Below the pieces are notes generated by a model. It was not told where the DNA came from and searched no databases. It saw only the letters and a program-made list of their open reading frames with translations. Of a DNA stretch of 64,000 bases, positions 1-7,524 are shown piece by piece. Source of the DNA: Flagellimonas meridianipacifica (GTDB lineage: Bacteria; Bacteroidota; Bacteroidia; Flavobacteriales; Flavobacteriaceae). Position 1 is the stretch's first letter, and every line of letters starts with the position of its first letter. The stretch lies in contig NZ_PVYX01000002.1 of NCBI RefSeq assembly GCF_003001695.1, positions 1,488,001-1,552,000 of the forward strand. Reading direction: 5' to 3'. The position numbers and the translations under genes are program-made.

Positions 1-1077
1 CCATGGCCCAAACCGTGCAATGTTGTTACCCAAGTCGACAACGTTGAATTCACTTTTGTTAGGAAGCACTCGAGACCCCCTTCCAATCATTTGGAAGTAT
101 AGCGTCAAAGACCTTGTAGCTCGATTTAGGATTATGGACTCCACAGTAGGTTCATCAAAACCCGTGGTAAGAATACTGACCGAAGTCAAAATAGCATCCG
201 GGGTTTTGGAAAACCATTCTAATATTTCAGCTCTTTCCGTGGCTGTATTCTTATTATCAAGATGTCTGATATTGTACCCCGCTTTTTTGAAAGTTTCATA
301 GACGTACAACGAGGTACTGATTCCGTTATTAAAAATTAGCGTTTTGGTTCCTTTGGCCAATTCTTCATAAGCGGCAACCAATTTGCCAAGCATGCTTTGA
401 TTGCTATAAAACTCGTCTGAAGACTTAACGGTGTAATCGCCGTTTATTCCAATCTTTAACGTCCTTAGGCTAACATCATAATTATATAAATTGGCCTTTG
501 CTAAAAACTGTTTGTTGATTAAGGATTGAATGGACTCTCCTACAATTAAATGCTTGTAATGGTCCTTCATGGGGAGCTTGATGTTCGAACTTAAAGGCGT
601 AGCCGTTACCCCGAGTATAGTAGCATTCTCAAAATACTTGAACAGTTTTCTGAAGGAATTATAATGGGCCTCATCAATAATCACCAATCCAATGTTATTG
701 ATTTGTACTTTTTCTTCTTGCAAACGGTTGTTCAAGGTCTCCACCATGGCCACGAAGCACATATAATCATCTTGGTCATAAAGCTCCTTAACCTCACTGT
801 TGATGATGGTATTGGTAACCCCAAAACCATTCAACATATTCGAAGTCTGTCTGCTCAGTTCGATTCTGTGAGTTAGAACAATTACCTTTTTTCCAGTTTC
901 CTGAATATATTGCCTAGCAATTTCGGAGAATACCACTGTTTTACCTCCACCTGTGGGCAACTGGTACAAAATGTTGGTCCCTGCAGGAAGCTCGTGTATT
1001 TGGTTGAAGATTTTTTTCAAATCTTCGTGTTGGTAATCGTAAAGTGTTTTCGTGTTTTTGACCTTTTGTATTTCCAA
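1..1077 (-). CDS. DEAD/DEAH-type superfamily II helicase, C-terminus cut off by window edge
   Basis: The minus strand is open from about 1077 to the left edge. It encodes the helicase core in order: motif I (PTGGGKT), a motif Ia-like ILTHR-type segment, motif II (DEAH), motif III (TATP), and motif VI (QMIGRGSR) close to the edge. This is the RecA1-RecA2 core of an SF2 ATP-dependent nucleic-acid helicase, and anything after motif VI lies outside the window. There is no ATG in this frame between an upstream stop and the conserved YDYQ-type Q motif. The best start is a TTG at 1075-1077, which overlaps a run of eight T residues, so the start is uncertain. It is transcribed divergently from rpoD. 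Confidence 0.85.
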   Translation of the reverse strand, partial: MEIQKVKNTKTLYDYQHEDLKKIFNQIHELPAGTNILYQLPTGGGKTVVFSEIARQYIQETGKKVIVLTHRIELSRQTSNMLNGFGVTNTIINSEVKELYDQDDYMCFVAMVETLNNRLQEEKVQINNIGLVIIDEAHYNSFRKLFKYFENATILGVTATPLSSNIKLPMKDHYKHLIVGESIQSLINKQFLAKANLYNYDVSLRTLKIGINGDYTVKSSDEFYSNQSMLGKLVAAYEELAKGTKTLIFNNGISTSLYVYETFKKAGYNIRHLDNKNTATERAEILEWFSKTPDAILTSVSILTTGFDEPTVESIILNRATRSLTLYFQMIGRGSRVLPNKSEFNVVDLGNNIARFGPW

Positions 1078-1312
1078 AAAAAAGGGTGTTAAGTTTTATG
1101 CTGCATCAAACCTTACAAAATTAGTTGTTTTTTACACCTGTTTTCAGGTTTAACATTGCTTTAATATCAATAGACTATTAACAATGTTTTTGCTGATTAA
1201 ATCATAGCGAAAATTCTTCATAACATTTTAATAAGTATCCAAAAATGCGCTTGGAATTGTAATGTGGTTGAAGTAATATCATACCCGGAATAACCTGAAA
1301 CCACTATTTCGT

Positions 1313-2176
1313 ATGAGGCAACTGAAGATTGTAAAGCAAGTAACCAACAGAGAGTCCAAATCCCTTGACAAGTACCTACAGGATATCAGTAAAATTGATT
1401 TGATTACCGCCCAGGAAGAGGTGGAACTGGCACAAAGGATTAAAAAAGGAGACCAAGTGGCGTTGGAAAAATTGACAAAGGCCAATCTCAGATTTGTTGT
1501 TTCAGTGGCTAAACAATACCAAAACCAGGGGCTTACCTTGCCAGATTTAATCAATGAAGGGAATTTGGGATTGGTAAAAGCCGCTCAACGATTTGATGAG
1601 ACCCGAGGGTTCAAGTTTATTTCTTACGCAGTTTGGTGGATTAGACAATCTATTTTACAAGCTTTAGCCGAACAAGCGCGAGTGGTTCGCCTTCCATTAA
1701 ATAAAATTGGTACCATTAACCGAATCAAAAAGACATTTTCGTATTTGGAACAGGCCCATGAGCGTCCACCATCTCCCGAGGAAATAGCAAAGGAATTGGA
1801 TATGACTGTCTCTGAAGTGAAACAATCCCTAAAAAATATTGGTCCGCATGTTTCCATGGATGCACCATTGAAAGAGGGAGAAACTTCAAGCTTATACGAT
1901 GTTCTAAATGTGAGTGAGTCCCCAAAACCTGATAAGGGATTGATGCACCAGTCCTTAAACACAGAGATCAACAGAGCTTTAGATACCCTAACACCAAGGG
2001 AAGCGGATATCGTAAGATTGTACTACGGAATTGGTGATGAGCCATCGATGACTTTAGAGGAAATAGGGAACGCTTTTGATTTGACCCGGGAAAGGGTTCG
2101 TCAAATTCGGGAAAAGGCGATTCGAAAACTAAGACATGCTTCCAAAAACAAAAACCTTAAATCCTACTTGGGATAG
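1313..2176 (+). CDS. rpoD: RNA polymerase primary sigma factor RpoD
   Basis: This 287-residue protein is the housekeeping sigma-70 factor that directs RNA polymerase to promoters. Region 1.2 (SLDKYLQDI) is followed by region 2 ([13 protein letters not shown], then [15 protein letters not shown] for -10 recognition and melting), region 3 near residues 110-190, and region 4 with a helix-turn-helix ending in [17 protein letters not shown]. Region 1.1 is absent, which is normal for Bacteroidetes primary sigma factors and explains the short length. The ATG at 1313 starts at the conserved MRQLKI. A strong intrinsic terminator follows six bases after the stop. The promoters seen in this window carry the TAnnTTTG element this sigma factor is known to recognise. 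Confidence 0.97.
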   Translation: MRQLKIVKQVTNRESKSLDKYLQDISKIDLITAQEEVELAQRIKKGDQVALEKLTKANLRFVVSVAKQYQNQGLTLPDLINEGNLGLVKAAQRFDETRGFKFISYAVWWIRQSILQALAEQARVVRLPLNKIGTINRIKKTFSYLEQAHERPPSPEEIAKELDMTVSEVKQSLKNIGPHVSMDAPLKEGETSSLYDVLNVSESPKPDKGLMHQSLNTEINRALDTLTPREADIVRLYYGIGDEPSMTLEEIGNAFDLTRERVRQIREKAIRKLRHASKNKNLKSYLG

Positions 2177-2181
2177 GAAAT

Positions 2182-2210
2182 AAAAAAAGGAGCCTATTGG
2201 CTCCTTTTTT
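2182..2210 (+). terminator. intrinsic terminator of rpoD
   Basis: A GGAGCC/GGCTCC stem with a TATT loop is flanked by an A run upstream and a T6 run downstream, directly after the rpoD stop. The flanking A and T runs could also let it act on the minus-strand transcripts arriving from the right. Confidence 0.9.
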
Positions 2211-2217
2211 CTGTTAT

Positions 2218-2331
2218 TTATTTAAAGCTATTGGGGTAATTCAGCTGTGTAATGTTGAAGTCTGTCAACATTTGGTTTAAATCTCGAATAAAATTCAAGT
2301 AAGCTGCGTTTTCTTGGTTTTGATTTTTCAT
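2218..2331 (-). CDS. candidate 37-residue small protein B, homologous to its neighbour
   Basis: An ATG-initiated ORF of 37 codons lies just downstream of a similar 32-codon ORF on the same strand. Its core (AAYLNFIRDLNQMLTDFNI) aligns without gaps to the core of the neighbouring ORF. The two share Y, L, F, L, N, L, L and Y, and most other positions are conservative swaps (I/L, R/Q, D/E, Q/E, M/I, T/S). That conservation between two different nucleotide sequences is the main evidence for coding. No membrane segment or signal peptide is visible, and the predicted form is a short amphipathic helix. The function is unknown. The ORF ends against the rpoD terminator. Confidence 0.45.
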   Translation of the reverse strand: MKNQNQENAAYLNFIRDLNQMLTDFNITQLNYPNSFK

Positions 2332-2357
2332 GGGACTAAAGGTATTTTGATTTGAGA

Positions 2358-2456
2358 CTATAGGTAATCCAATTCTACCAGTTCGTTCATACTCAATATT
2401 TCGTTCAACTCTTGAAGAAAGGCCAAGTATTCTTCTCCGTAGGTATCGTATAACAT
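2358..2456 (-). CDS. candidate 32-residue small protein A, homologous to its neighbour
   Basis: This is a 32-codon ORF with an ATG at 2454-2456 and a TAG at 2358-2360. It is acidic and leucine-rich (EEYLAFLQELNEILSMNEL) and looks like a diverged tandem copy of the 37-residue ORF 26 bases downstream. It sits 123 bases downstream of the 118-residue acidic protein gene and could be the distal part of that transcription unit or have its own promoter. An imperfect inverted repeat (TAACTTAGGT at 2456-2465 and ACCTAACTTA at 2500-2509) lies just before its start. The function is unknown. Confidence 0.42.
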   Translation of the reverse strand: MLYDTYGEEYLAFLQELNEILSMNELVELDYL

Positions 2457-2579
2457 AACTTAGGTGGTTTTAAGTTTGGGTATTCATTACTCTTCGTAAA
2501 CCTAACTTAAAGATTGAGGTATTACAACAAATTGTGGTGAAACTAAGGGTTTTCGTTGTGAAAAAAATGTGAACATTTG

Positions 2580-2936
2580 TTATTCATCTGATAAAATTTC
2601 CAAGGAAAGCTCAAAATCTATATCTACATCGACATCTGACTTTGGAGGATGGATATCAAACTCCTCATACAAAAAGCATAGACTCATGGGGAGGCGTTCC
2701 AATTCTTTTTGTTCCAATTCCAAGCGCTTTTGCAAAAGACATTTTACTTCATATGCCCTAGTGCTGATTTTTAAAGTTTCCATGCACTCAAGCTCTTCCA
2801 ACAAGGAAATTTCTTTTTCATCACCAAGCTCCAGAATTTGCTCGAGCAAAATCAACTTGCACTCTTCATCTGTTGTGAACTTGAACAACTGATAAAAAAC
2901 GCTTTGGTAATAGTCTGGTAATAATTCTGGTTCCAT
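2580..2936 (-). CDS. uncharacterised acidic helical protein, 118 aa
   Basis: I do not recognise this family. The protein is rich in Glu, Leu and Asp, has no signal peptide or membrane segment, and seems mostly helical, with an acidic tail (SDVDVDIDFELSLEILSDE). Its ATG overlaps the stop codon of the upstream HPt-like gene in a TAATG arrangement, so the two are very probably translated together and work as a pair. It could be a partner or adaptor of the HPt-like protein, but this is inferred only from the coupling. Confidence 0.75.
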   Translation of the reverse strand: MEPELLPDYYQSVFYQLFKFTTDEECKLILLEQILELGDEKEISLLEELECMETLKISTRAYEVKCLLQKRLELEQKELERLPMSLCFLYEEFDIHPPKSDVDVDIDFELSLEILSDE

Positions 2937-3682
2937 TATTTCTTAAATAGAAGCATGTTTTTGTCCAAAAGCTTTTCTACTTTAGGATATTCCTCTAAAA
3001 ATTGGTTATATAAGAAATTCAAATGTTTCAAATCATTATCCGATTTGCAAACTTTTGACATTTGTTCAGTGATTTCTAAAAGCGTATAACAATGTAACAT
3101 CCTTAAGGAAGGTCGTACCTTTTGGCAAGAAAAATCCAATCCCCGTACATTTTTGCTTTGTAGATGTACCTTGGTCTTACCTACAAATTCAAAAATGTTT
3201 TGTTTATAAAGTCTGGCCAATTCTTCCATCAAATCCATTCGGTGCATGCATTCCTCCCAAAGAGGTACCAAGTTGATACGGTCATTATCCTTGGTTCCTA
3301 AACTTTTCTCGACACTATTATCTTCTTGTTCCGAGGAACCTGAAGTCATGCATACTTGCCTCAGTTCTTGCAATAGCTCATTCTGTTTTTTATTGAGTCC
3401 AGATGCATCAAACTCGTCAAGCAACAGGTTTACCTTTTCCAGTGCCCTCTTGTAGTCTGTTTTGTTTTCTGCTTTTGGTTTTAAAATACCTATCTCCTCG
3501 TAGATTACCTCCAATTCATTTGTTGAAGGGACACCAAATACCTTGTTTTCAAGACCGTTTTTGAATTCGTTGAATGTTCTCTTTAGTTCACCCGCTTCCG
3601 AGGTGTTCAGTTCTTCATACGAAAAACTGCTGAGACCAATCTCAAGTTTTTCCAAATAGCGTAATAATTCTGCGCTTCCCAT
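2936..3682 (-). CDS. HPt-like protein lacking the phospho-accepting histidine, 248 aa
   Basis: Residues 1-50 form a helical N-terminal region (ELLRYLEKLEIGL), and residues 70-130 are low-conservation and charged. Residues about 140-245 resemble a histidine phosphotransfer domain. The segment CQKVRPSLRML at 186-196 matches the pattern aHklKpslrmLG around the HPt active site, but the position of the phosphorylated His is Gln187. It therefore probably cannot carry a phosphate and may bind or titrate a response regulator instead. The protein is cytoplasmic, with no membrane segment. It is the first gene of a minus-strand unit and is coupled to the 118-residue gene. A perfect inverted repeat lies 2 bases before its ATG. 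The HPt assignment comes from reading the motif and is moderately sure. Confidence 0.7.
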   Translation of the reverse strand: MGSAELLRYLEKLEIGLSSFSYEELNTSEAGELKRTFNEFKNGLENKVFGVPSTNELEVIYEEIGILKPKAENKTDYKRALEKVNLLLDEFDASGLNKKQNELLQELRQVCMTSGSSEQEDNSVEKSLGTKDNDRINLVPLWEECMHRMDLMEELARLYKQNIFEFVGKTKVHLQSKNVRGLDFSCQKVRPSLRMLHCYTLLEITEQMSKVCKSDNDLKHLNFLYNQFLEEYPKVEKLLDKNMLLFKK

Positions 3683-3683
3683 G

Positions 3684-3708
3684 TTACCTATCTAAATGCA
3701 ATAGGTAA
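3684..3708 (-). promoter_or_regulatory. inverted repeat directly before the HPt-like gene
   Basis: TTACCTAT and ATAGGTAA form a perfect 8-bp inverted repeat with a 9-base spacer, ending 2 bases before the ATG of the HPt-like gene. It could be a dimeric repressor operator, or an RNA hairpin that occludes the translation start. Sequence alone does not separate the two. Confidence 0.5.
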
Positions 3709-3877
3709 TTTGACCATTAAAACCTGTTTGGCCAACTAATTGTTTTGAAGGGTAGGTTTTTTGTTGTCAAAATGCGGTTTACGTTGGTATAGTAATTTGC
3801 TAACAAAACCTGCAGAATAAAAGGTATCAATCAATTACGGTAAGATGGAATGATAGAACAATTGTTTGGGTACTGAA

Positions 3878-4288
3878 TTACCCTGATACTTCCTTTTCTT
3901 TTTTGGCCAATCGGTCTTTTACGTACTCGACTTTGGTTTTTCCATGCGGTTTCGGATTTCCCATATCATCAAGGTTGACCATAATGATATTGTCCACGGT
4001 AACAATACTCTCATGGGTCATTTTATTTCGTACTTCACAGTTCAAGGTTATAGAGGTTGTTCCAAATTTTACAACTTCTATCCCAATCTCTATGATATCG
4101 CCTTTTTGAGCATTGCTCATGAAATTGATTTCAGACATATATTTGGTCACTACTTTTTTGTTCTCCAATTGAACAATGCTGTATAGTGCTGCTTCCTCGT
4201 CAATCCAAGCCAGTACTTTACCTCCAAACAGAGTCCCATTGGCATTTAAATCTTCAGGCTTGACCCATTTTCTCGAGTGAAATTTCAT
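3878..4288 (-). CDS. acyl-CoA thioesterase, YciA-type hotdog fold
   Basis: This 136-residue single hotdog domain hydrolyses acyl-CoA thioesters to free fatty acid and CoA. The diagnostic N-terminal stretch is present: NANGTLFGGKVLAWIDEEAA, with the Asn, the GG and the Asp of the active-site helix. Residues 45-110 give the beta-sheet with the KGDIIEIG-type strand typical of the YciA/BACH family. The lysine-rich tail is usual for this group. It is monocistronic, with a TAATTTTG promoter element 23 bases upstream of the ATG. Substrate chain length cannot be read from the sequence. Confidence 0.9.
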   Translation of the reverse strand: MKFHSRKWVKPEDLNANGTLFGGKVLAWIDEEAALYSIVQLENKKVVTKYMSEINFMSNAQKGDIIEIGIEVVKFGTTSITLNCEVRNKMTHESIVTVDNIIMVNLDDMGNPKPHGKTKVEYVKDRLAKKEKEVSG

Positions 4289-4311
4289 CAGAATGTTTTT
4301 GGGATATACGA

Positions 4312-4319
4312 CAAAATTA
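4312..4319 (-). promoter_or_regulatory. -7 element TAATTTTG upstream of thioesterase
   Basis: This matches the Bacteroidetes -7 consensus TAnnTTTG and lies 23 bases upstream of the thioesterase ATG. I found no TTG at the expected -33 distance. Confidence 0.4.
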
Positions 4320-4475
4320 AAGCTTTGGCCTATGACTGATTTTTCTGTAACACTTTTAACAAAAACATTATTATTTTGATAAAATTTGTTAATGATGAAA
4401 TAAACTTTTCTTAATTAAGAGCCGTAAAAAATATCTTCTAAATAAATTCAGGCATCGATCAAAACAACAACCATC

Positions 4476-5327
4476 ATGCAAACCAGTGTCGAATACTATT
4501 CAGACCCTAGCTTTACCGTTTTTCAAGTGCCAGATTGGAGGGCAAAATTTTACAAATACCTTTCTTTGGAATTATGGGGTAATCTACCCAGCCCTATTCA
4601 ACGTTATCTTTCATCCTGGTACAGTTCCGTCTACAACAAGCCATACTCCAAAAAAATCATCAAATCCTACATCCGACTTAATTATTCGGATAAGGACTAT
4701 CTGGACAAGTTCAAACCACCTTTTGGAAAGGAAGAATTTGAATCCTTTCAAGATTTCTTCATAAGGGAATTCAAGGAACTACCACTGAATGACAGCCCTT
4801 TTGTCTGGCCTTGCGAAGGTCTGCTATGTGACGAGAACAAAGTTGAAAATCTGGATTACGTTCAAGTGAAAACCGATATCCGCTCAGTAACAACAGTTTT
4901 CGGTTTGAAATACAACGAAATCCCAAAAAACTACACGTTCACCAATGTGTTTTTACATAACAAAAACTATCATAGAATTCATTCACCTATAACAGGAACC
5001 ATTACTCGGATTCAACATATCCCAGGAGATTTGATTGTTTTACGTCCCTGGATTTATAAACAGAATCCGTCCATCCCGGCATTCAGAAATGAACGGTACA
5101 ACATTGATATTGAAGATGAAAGAGGTCGCACATGGTATTTATCCATTGTGGGAGGGCCTGCGGTAGGAACCATAGAACTTTCCGCAAATATCAAAATTGG
5201 AAGTGAAGTGAAACAGCTCCAAGAGCTTTCATTGTTTTATTTGGGGTCCACATGTTGTATGGCTGCACCTGTTTCGCCAAGGTTCCATACCAAAAATACC
5301 TTTGTGGAAGTGGGTATTCCCTATTAA
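4476..5327 (+). CDS. phosphatidylserine decarboxylase-like protein
   Basis: Psd enzymes convert phosphatidylserine to phosphatidylethanolamine and make their pyruvoyl cofactor by self-cleavage at a LGST serine. Here FQDFFIREFK (about 91-100) is the N-terminal Psd motif, YHRIHSP (165-171) holds both conserved histidines, and YLGSTC has the cleavage serine at about 258. The family's catalytic Asp, in the PxDG motif, is Glu114 here (PCEG). At 283 residues it is longer than the roughly 215-residue short Psd usual in Bacteroidetes, so it may be a second, divergent Psd with another substrate. No transmembrane anchor is obvious. Its 3' end overlaps the convergent DUF72 gene by 4 bases. Confidence 0.85.
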   Translation: MQTSVEYYSDPSFTVFQVPDWRAKFYKYLSLELWGNLPSPIQRYLSSWYSSVYNKPYSKKIIKSYIRLNYSDKDYLDKFKPPFGKEEFESFQDFFIREFKELPLNDSPFVWPCEGLLCDENKVENLDYVQVKTDIRSVTTVFGLKYNEIPKNYTFTNVFLHNKNYHRIHSPITGTITRIQHIPGDLIVLRPWIYKQNPSIPAFRNERYNIDIEDERGRTWYLSIVGGPAVGTIELSANIKIGSEVKQLQELSLFYLGSTCCMAAPVSPRFHTKNTFVEVGIPY

Positions 5328-6223
5328 AACAGACTTGGTGGACTAGGTTGCACTAAGGTCGACGGAATTTTCAATTCCGAACCAAAAGCTTCGTTCAAGT
5401 TCTTAATAAAATAGGCTGAAAGCAAGGGAGATTCCAACTCCAAATTTTGATGTACAAAAAAGTGTATGTTTTTCAACCCTTGCAGTTCCCATGCTTTTAA
5501 TCTTTTTACCCAGTCATCCAATCTTGGGTAATCCGATTCGTGATTGGCGCCAACATATCGAATAAAGGCCTCGTTGTTTGTTAATCGCATATGCATAAGG
5601 TCTCTTCTTCCCGCTGTGTCTACCAAAACATTGGCAATATCATTTTCTTCAAGAAGGTGATATAGTTCTTGAGCTACTTTTTCATCATTGAACCAGTCCG
5701 TGTGCCTAAATTCCATGGCCAACGAAAATTCTTTGGGCCAATATTCCACAAATCGCACTACCCTATCCCAATTTTTGGGATTGAAATTATTGTGCATCTG
5801 TAAAAAAATGGTTCCCAATTTCTCTTTCAATAAGGAGGTTACTTCCAAATAGCGATCTACAATGCCATAAACCTTGTCGTTCAATCTTCTTAAATGGCTC
5901 ACTTCGTTGGTCATCTTTGGAAAAAACTTAAAATCATCTGGAGTTTTATCATACCACTTTTCATACTGCTCAGCAGGGAATATTCGGTAAAACGTAGCAT
6001 TTAGCTCAATGCAATTAAACTGTGATGAATAGTAGACCAATTCATCTTTTGTACCTCTTGGATAAAAGTTTTTTAAATCCTGTCTGTTCCATTTGGCACA
6101 ACCTACAAAAATATTTGAAGGACCTTTGTCCTTGTTTTTTCCCAATACGCCCGCAGTTTCCGGGTGATCCGCAGGTATTGTAAAATCGATGAGTTCAGGC
6201 TGTTCTACCTTTCCAAATTTCAT
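5324..6223 (-). CDS. DUF72 (YecE-like) family protein
   Basis: This 299-residue protein of the DUF72 TIM-barrel-like family carries the hallmarks IFVGCAKWN near residue 38, LNATFYR near 75, and the LAMEFRH segment near 170, followed by NVLVDTAG. The family is widespread but its biochemical role is not established. It is cytoplasmic, with no signal peptide. It overlaps psd tail-to-tail by 4 bases, so it is a separate transcription unit. No function is assigned here. Confidence 0.9.
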   Translation of the reverse strand: MKFGKVEQPELIDFTIPADHPETAGVLGKNKDKGPSNIFVGCAKWNRQDLKNFYPRGTKDELVYYSSQFNCIELNATFYRIFPAEQYEKWYDKTPDDFKFFPKMTNEVSHLRRLNDKVYGIVDRYLEVTSLLKEKLGTIFLQMHNNFNPKNWDRVVRFVEYWPKEFSLAMEFRHTDWFNDEKVAQELYHLLEENDIANVLVDTAGRRDLMHMRLTNNEAFIRYVGANHESDYPRLDDWVKRLKAWELQGLKNIHFFVHQNLELESPLLSAYFIKNLNEAFGSELKIPSTLVQPSPPSLF

Positions 6224-6304
6224 AGGTGTGTTATTAATACGCTAAGACGAAGTTAAGTATTCCCAAACTCTGTTCATAACATAGTTAAAAAGTATTGCTC
6301 TTGC

Positions 6305-6312
6305 TAAATTTG
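6305..6312 (+). promoter_or_regulatory. -7 element TAAATTTG upstream of the 136-aa gene
   Basis: This is a perfect match to TAnnTTTG, 40 bases before the ATG at 6353. No TTG sits at the proper -33 spacing. Confidence 0.4.
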
Positions 6313-6352
6313 TAGAATTGATGTTTCTGTAATTTTAATAAAACGAAACGCC

Positions 6353-6763
6353 ATGGATTCACGATCCAGTAAGTTGTTGGACATCCGTCCCGAAATTCCC
6401 AAAGCAAGAATACACGATAATATGAGCATGGAAGAGCACTTCCAGAATAAAACGCTCCGCCCTATTATCAAAATGCAAAACGTTTTACTCGTAGAGGTTT
6501 TTAAAAACTACGTAAGAAAGCACAAAGGGGTATTCTATGAATTGTCCAATGAAAAAAAGCTCAGTTATATTGAAAAGTCCATTCAAAAGGATATCAAGTT
6601 TCGGAATTCCCTTAAAGGAATAATTATTGGTCAATTTACCGTTGAAGAATACACTGTTTACATTACAAATTCTTCTGCTCTTAACAAACGAATGATGAAT
6701 ATGGTTATAGAGCGGTTAAAGGACCAATTGCAATTGCTACAAGAAGCGATACTAGTCCAGTAG
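6353..6763 (+). CDS. conserved flavobacterial hypothetical protein, 136 aa
   Basis: This is a soluble, basic, helical protein with no signal peptide. From memory, similar proteins in Flavobacteriaceae are sometimes labelled glyoxalase, but no glyoxalase metal-binding motif is visible here and I would not use that name. Features include the N-terminal SKLLDIRPEIPKARI and a central FKNYVRKHKGVFYELSNEKK that looks helical. The 3' end overlaps the convergent DUF2461 gene by 12 bases. The function is unknown. Confidence 0.85.
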   Translation: MDSRSSKLLDIRPEIPKARIHDNMSMEEHFQNKTLRPIIKMQNVLLVEVFKNYVRKHKGVFYELSNEKKLSYIEKSIQKDIKFRNSLKGIIIGQFTVEEYTVYITNSSALNKRMMNMVIERLKDQLQLLQEAILVQ

Positions 6764-7432
6764 CGATTCCCCATTTAAGTTAGTGGTCAAGATATCGCTC
6801 ATGATATCAAAGAAGGGGCGTATGGCCTTGAAAGATTTGTTCACCTCTTCAAGAAAGGATTCATCCAGTACTTCTTTATCCGAAAAGTTCCTTACGAAAA
6901 TGAACTGTTTTCTTTTGATTAGGTCTATGTCTGGATGTTCTTTATCAAATCCTTTGGGAGCTGTTTTTACCCCGTCGCCTTGAATCTCTCCCCAAATGGA
7001 CTTCAATGATTTTTTACCAATCACGCTTCTAAAGTCCGAGGCATCCATTTCAAACTCTTTTCGGATTCGGAAAAGGTCTTCTTTATTGGGCTCCCAAAAA
7101 CCAACCGCTGCAAAAGTTTCTCCAGGTTTTATTCTAAGATAATAACCCCCTCTTAAATGTGCCCCAAGGCGGGAGAAGGAGCCAGCAAAATGAGATTTAT
7201 ACGGAGTTTTATCTTTTGAAAAGCGTACATCGCGATATATGCGGAACATCTTCATTTTTTCAATTTCATCATGAACGTTGAGGTTCTCCTGAACATTGGC
7301 ATAAAACTGTTTTACCGCAGATTCGTGCATTTTGAATGTTGGCTTATGGGCCTCGAACCAATCCCTATTGTTGTTGTTTTCCAATTCTTTTAAAAAATCA
7401 AGGGTCTCTTTTGAAATGCTTTGAATCTCCAT
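6752..7432 (-). CDS. DUF2461 family protein
   Basis: This 226-residue member of DUF2461 (TIGR02453) shows the family signature NRDWFEAHKPTF near residue 22, then RIYRDVRFSKDKTPYKSHF near 63-81 and the GGYYLRIKPGE segment near 95. The family is conserved from bacteria to fungi but has no established activity. The protein is cytoplasmic. The length is typical of the family, and the ATG at 7432 fits the conserved start. Confidence 0.92.
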   Translation of the reverse strand: MEIQSISKETLDFLKELENNNNRDWFEAHKPTFKMHESAVKQFYANVQENLNVHDEIEKMKMFRIYRDVRFSKDKTPYKSHFAGSFSRLGAHLRGGYYLRIKPGETFAAVGFWEPNKEDLFRIRKEFEMDASDFRSVIGKKSLKSIWGEIQGDGVKTAPKGFDKEHPDIDLIKRKQFIFVRNFSDKEVLDESFLEEVNKSFKAIRPFFDIMSDILTTNLNGESLLD

Positions 7433-7524
7433 GCGACAATCTAGATGTTATTTTTACGCTAAAGTTAGAGAATTCAGAGCGGTATGGATATGTTTTATCT
7501 ATTTTTAAGGCTTACTAATCAATC

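Noticed and set aside
664..1092. Short plus-strand frames at the left edge
   Set aside because: The minus strand encodes the helicase motifs across the same bases, so these are shadows.
2569..2892. A 107-codon plus-strand frame rich in Ser
   Set aside because: It is antisense to the 118-residue gene that is coupled to the HPt-like gene.
2936..3682. An active histidine phosphotransfer protein
   Set aside because: The position of the phospho-accepting His is Gln187, so phosphotransfer is unlikely; called HPt-like only.
6353..6763. Glyoxalase as the name of the 136-residue protein
   Set aside because: No glyoxalase metal ligands or fold motifs can be seen.
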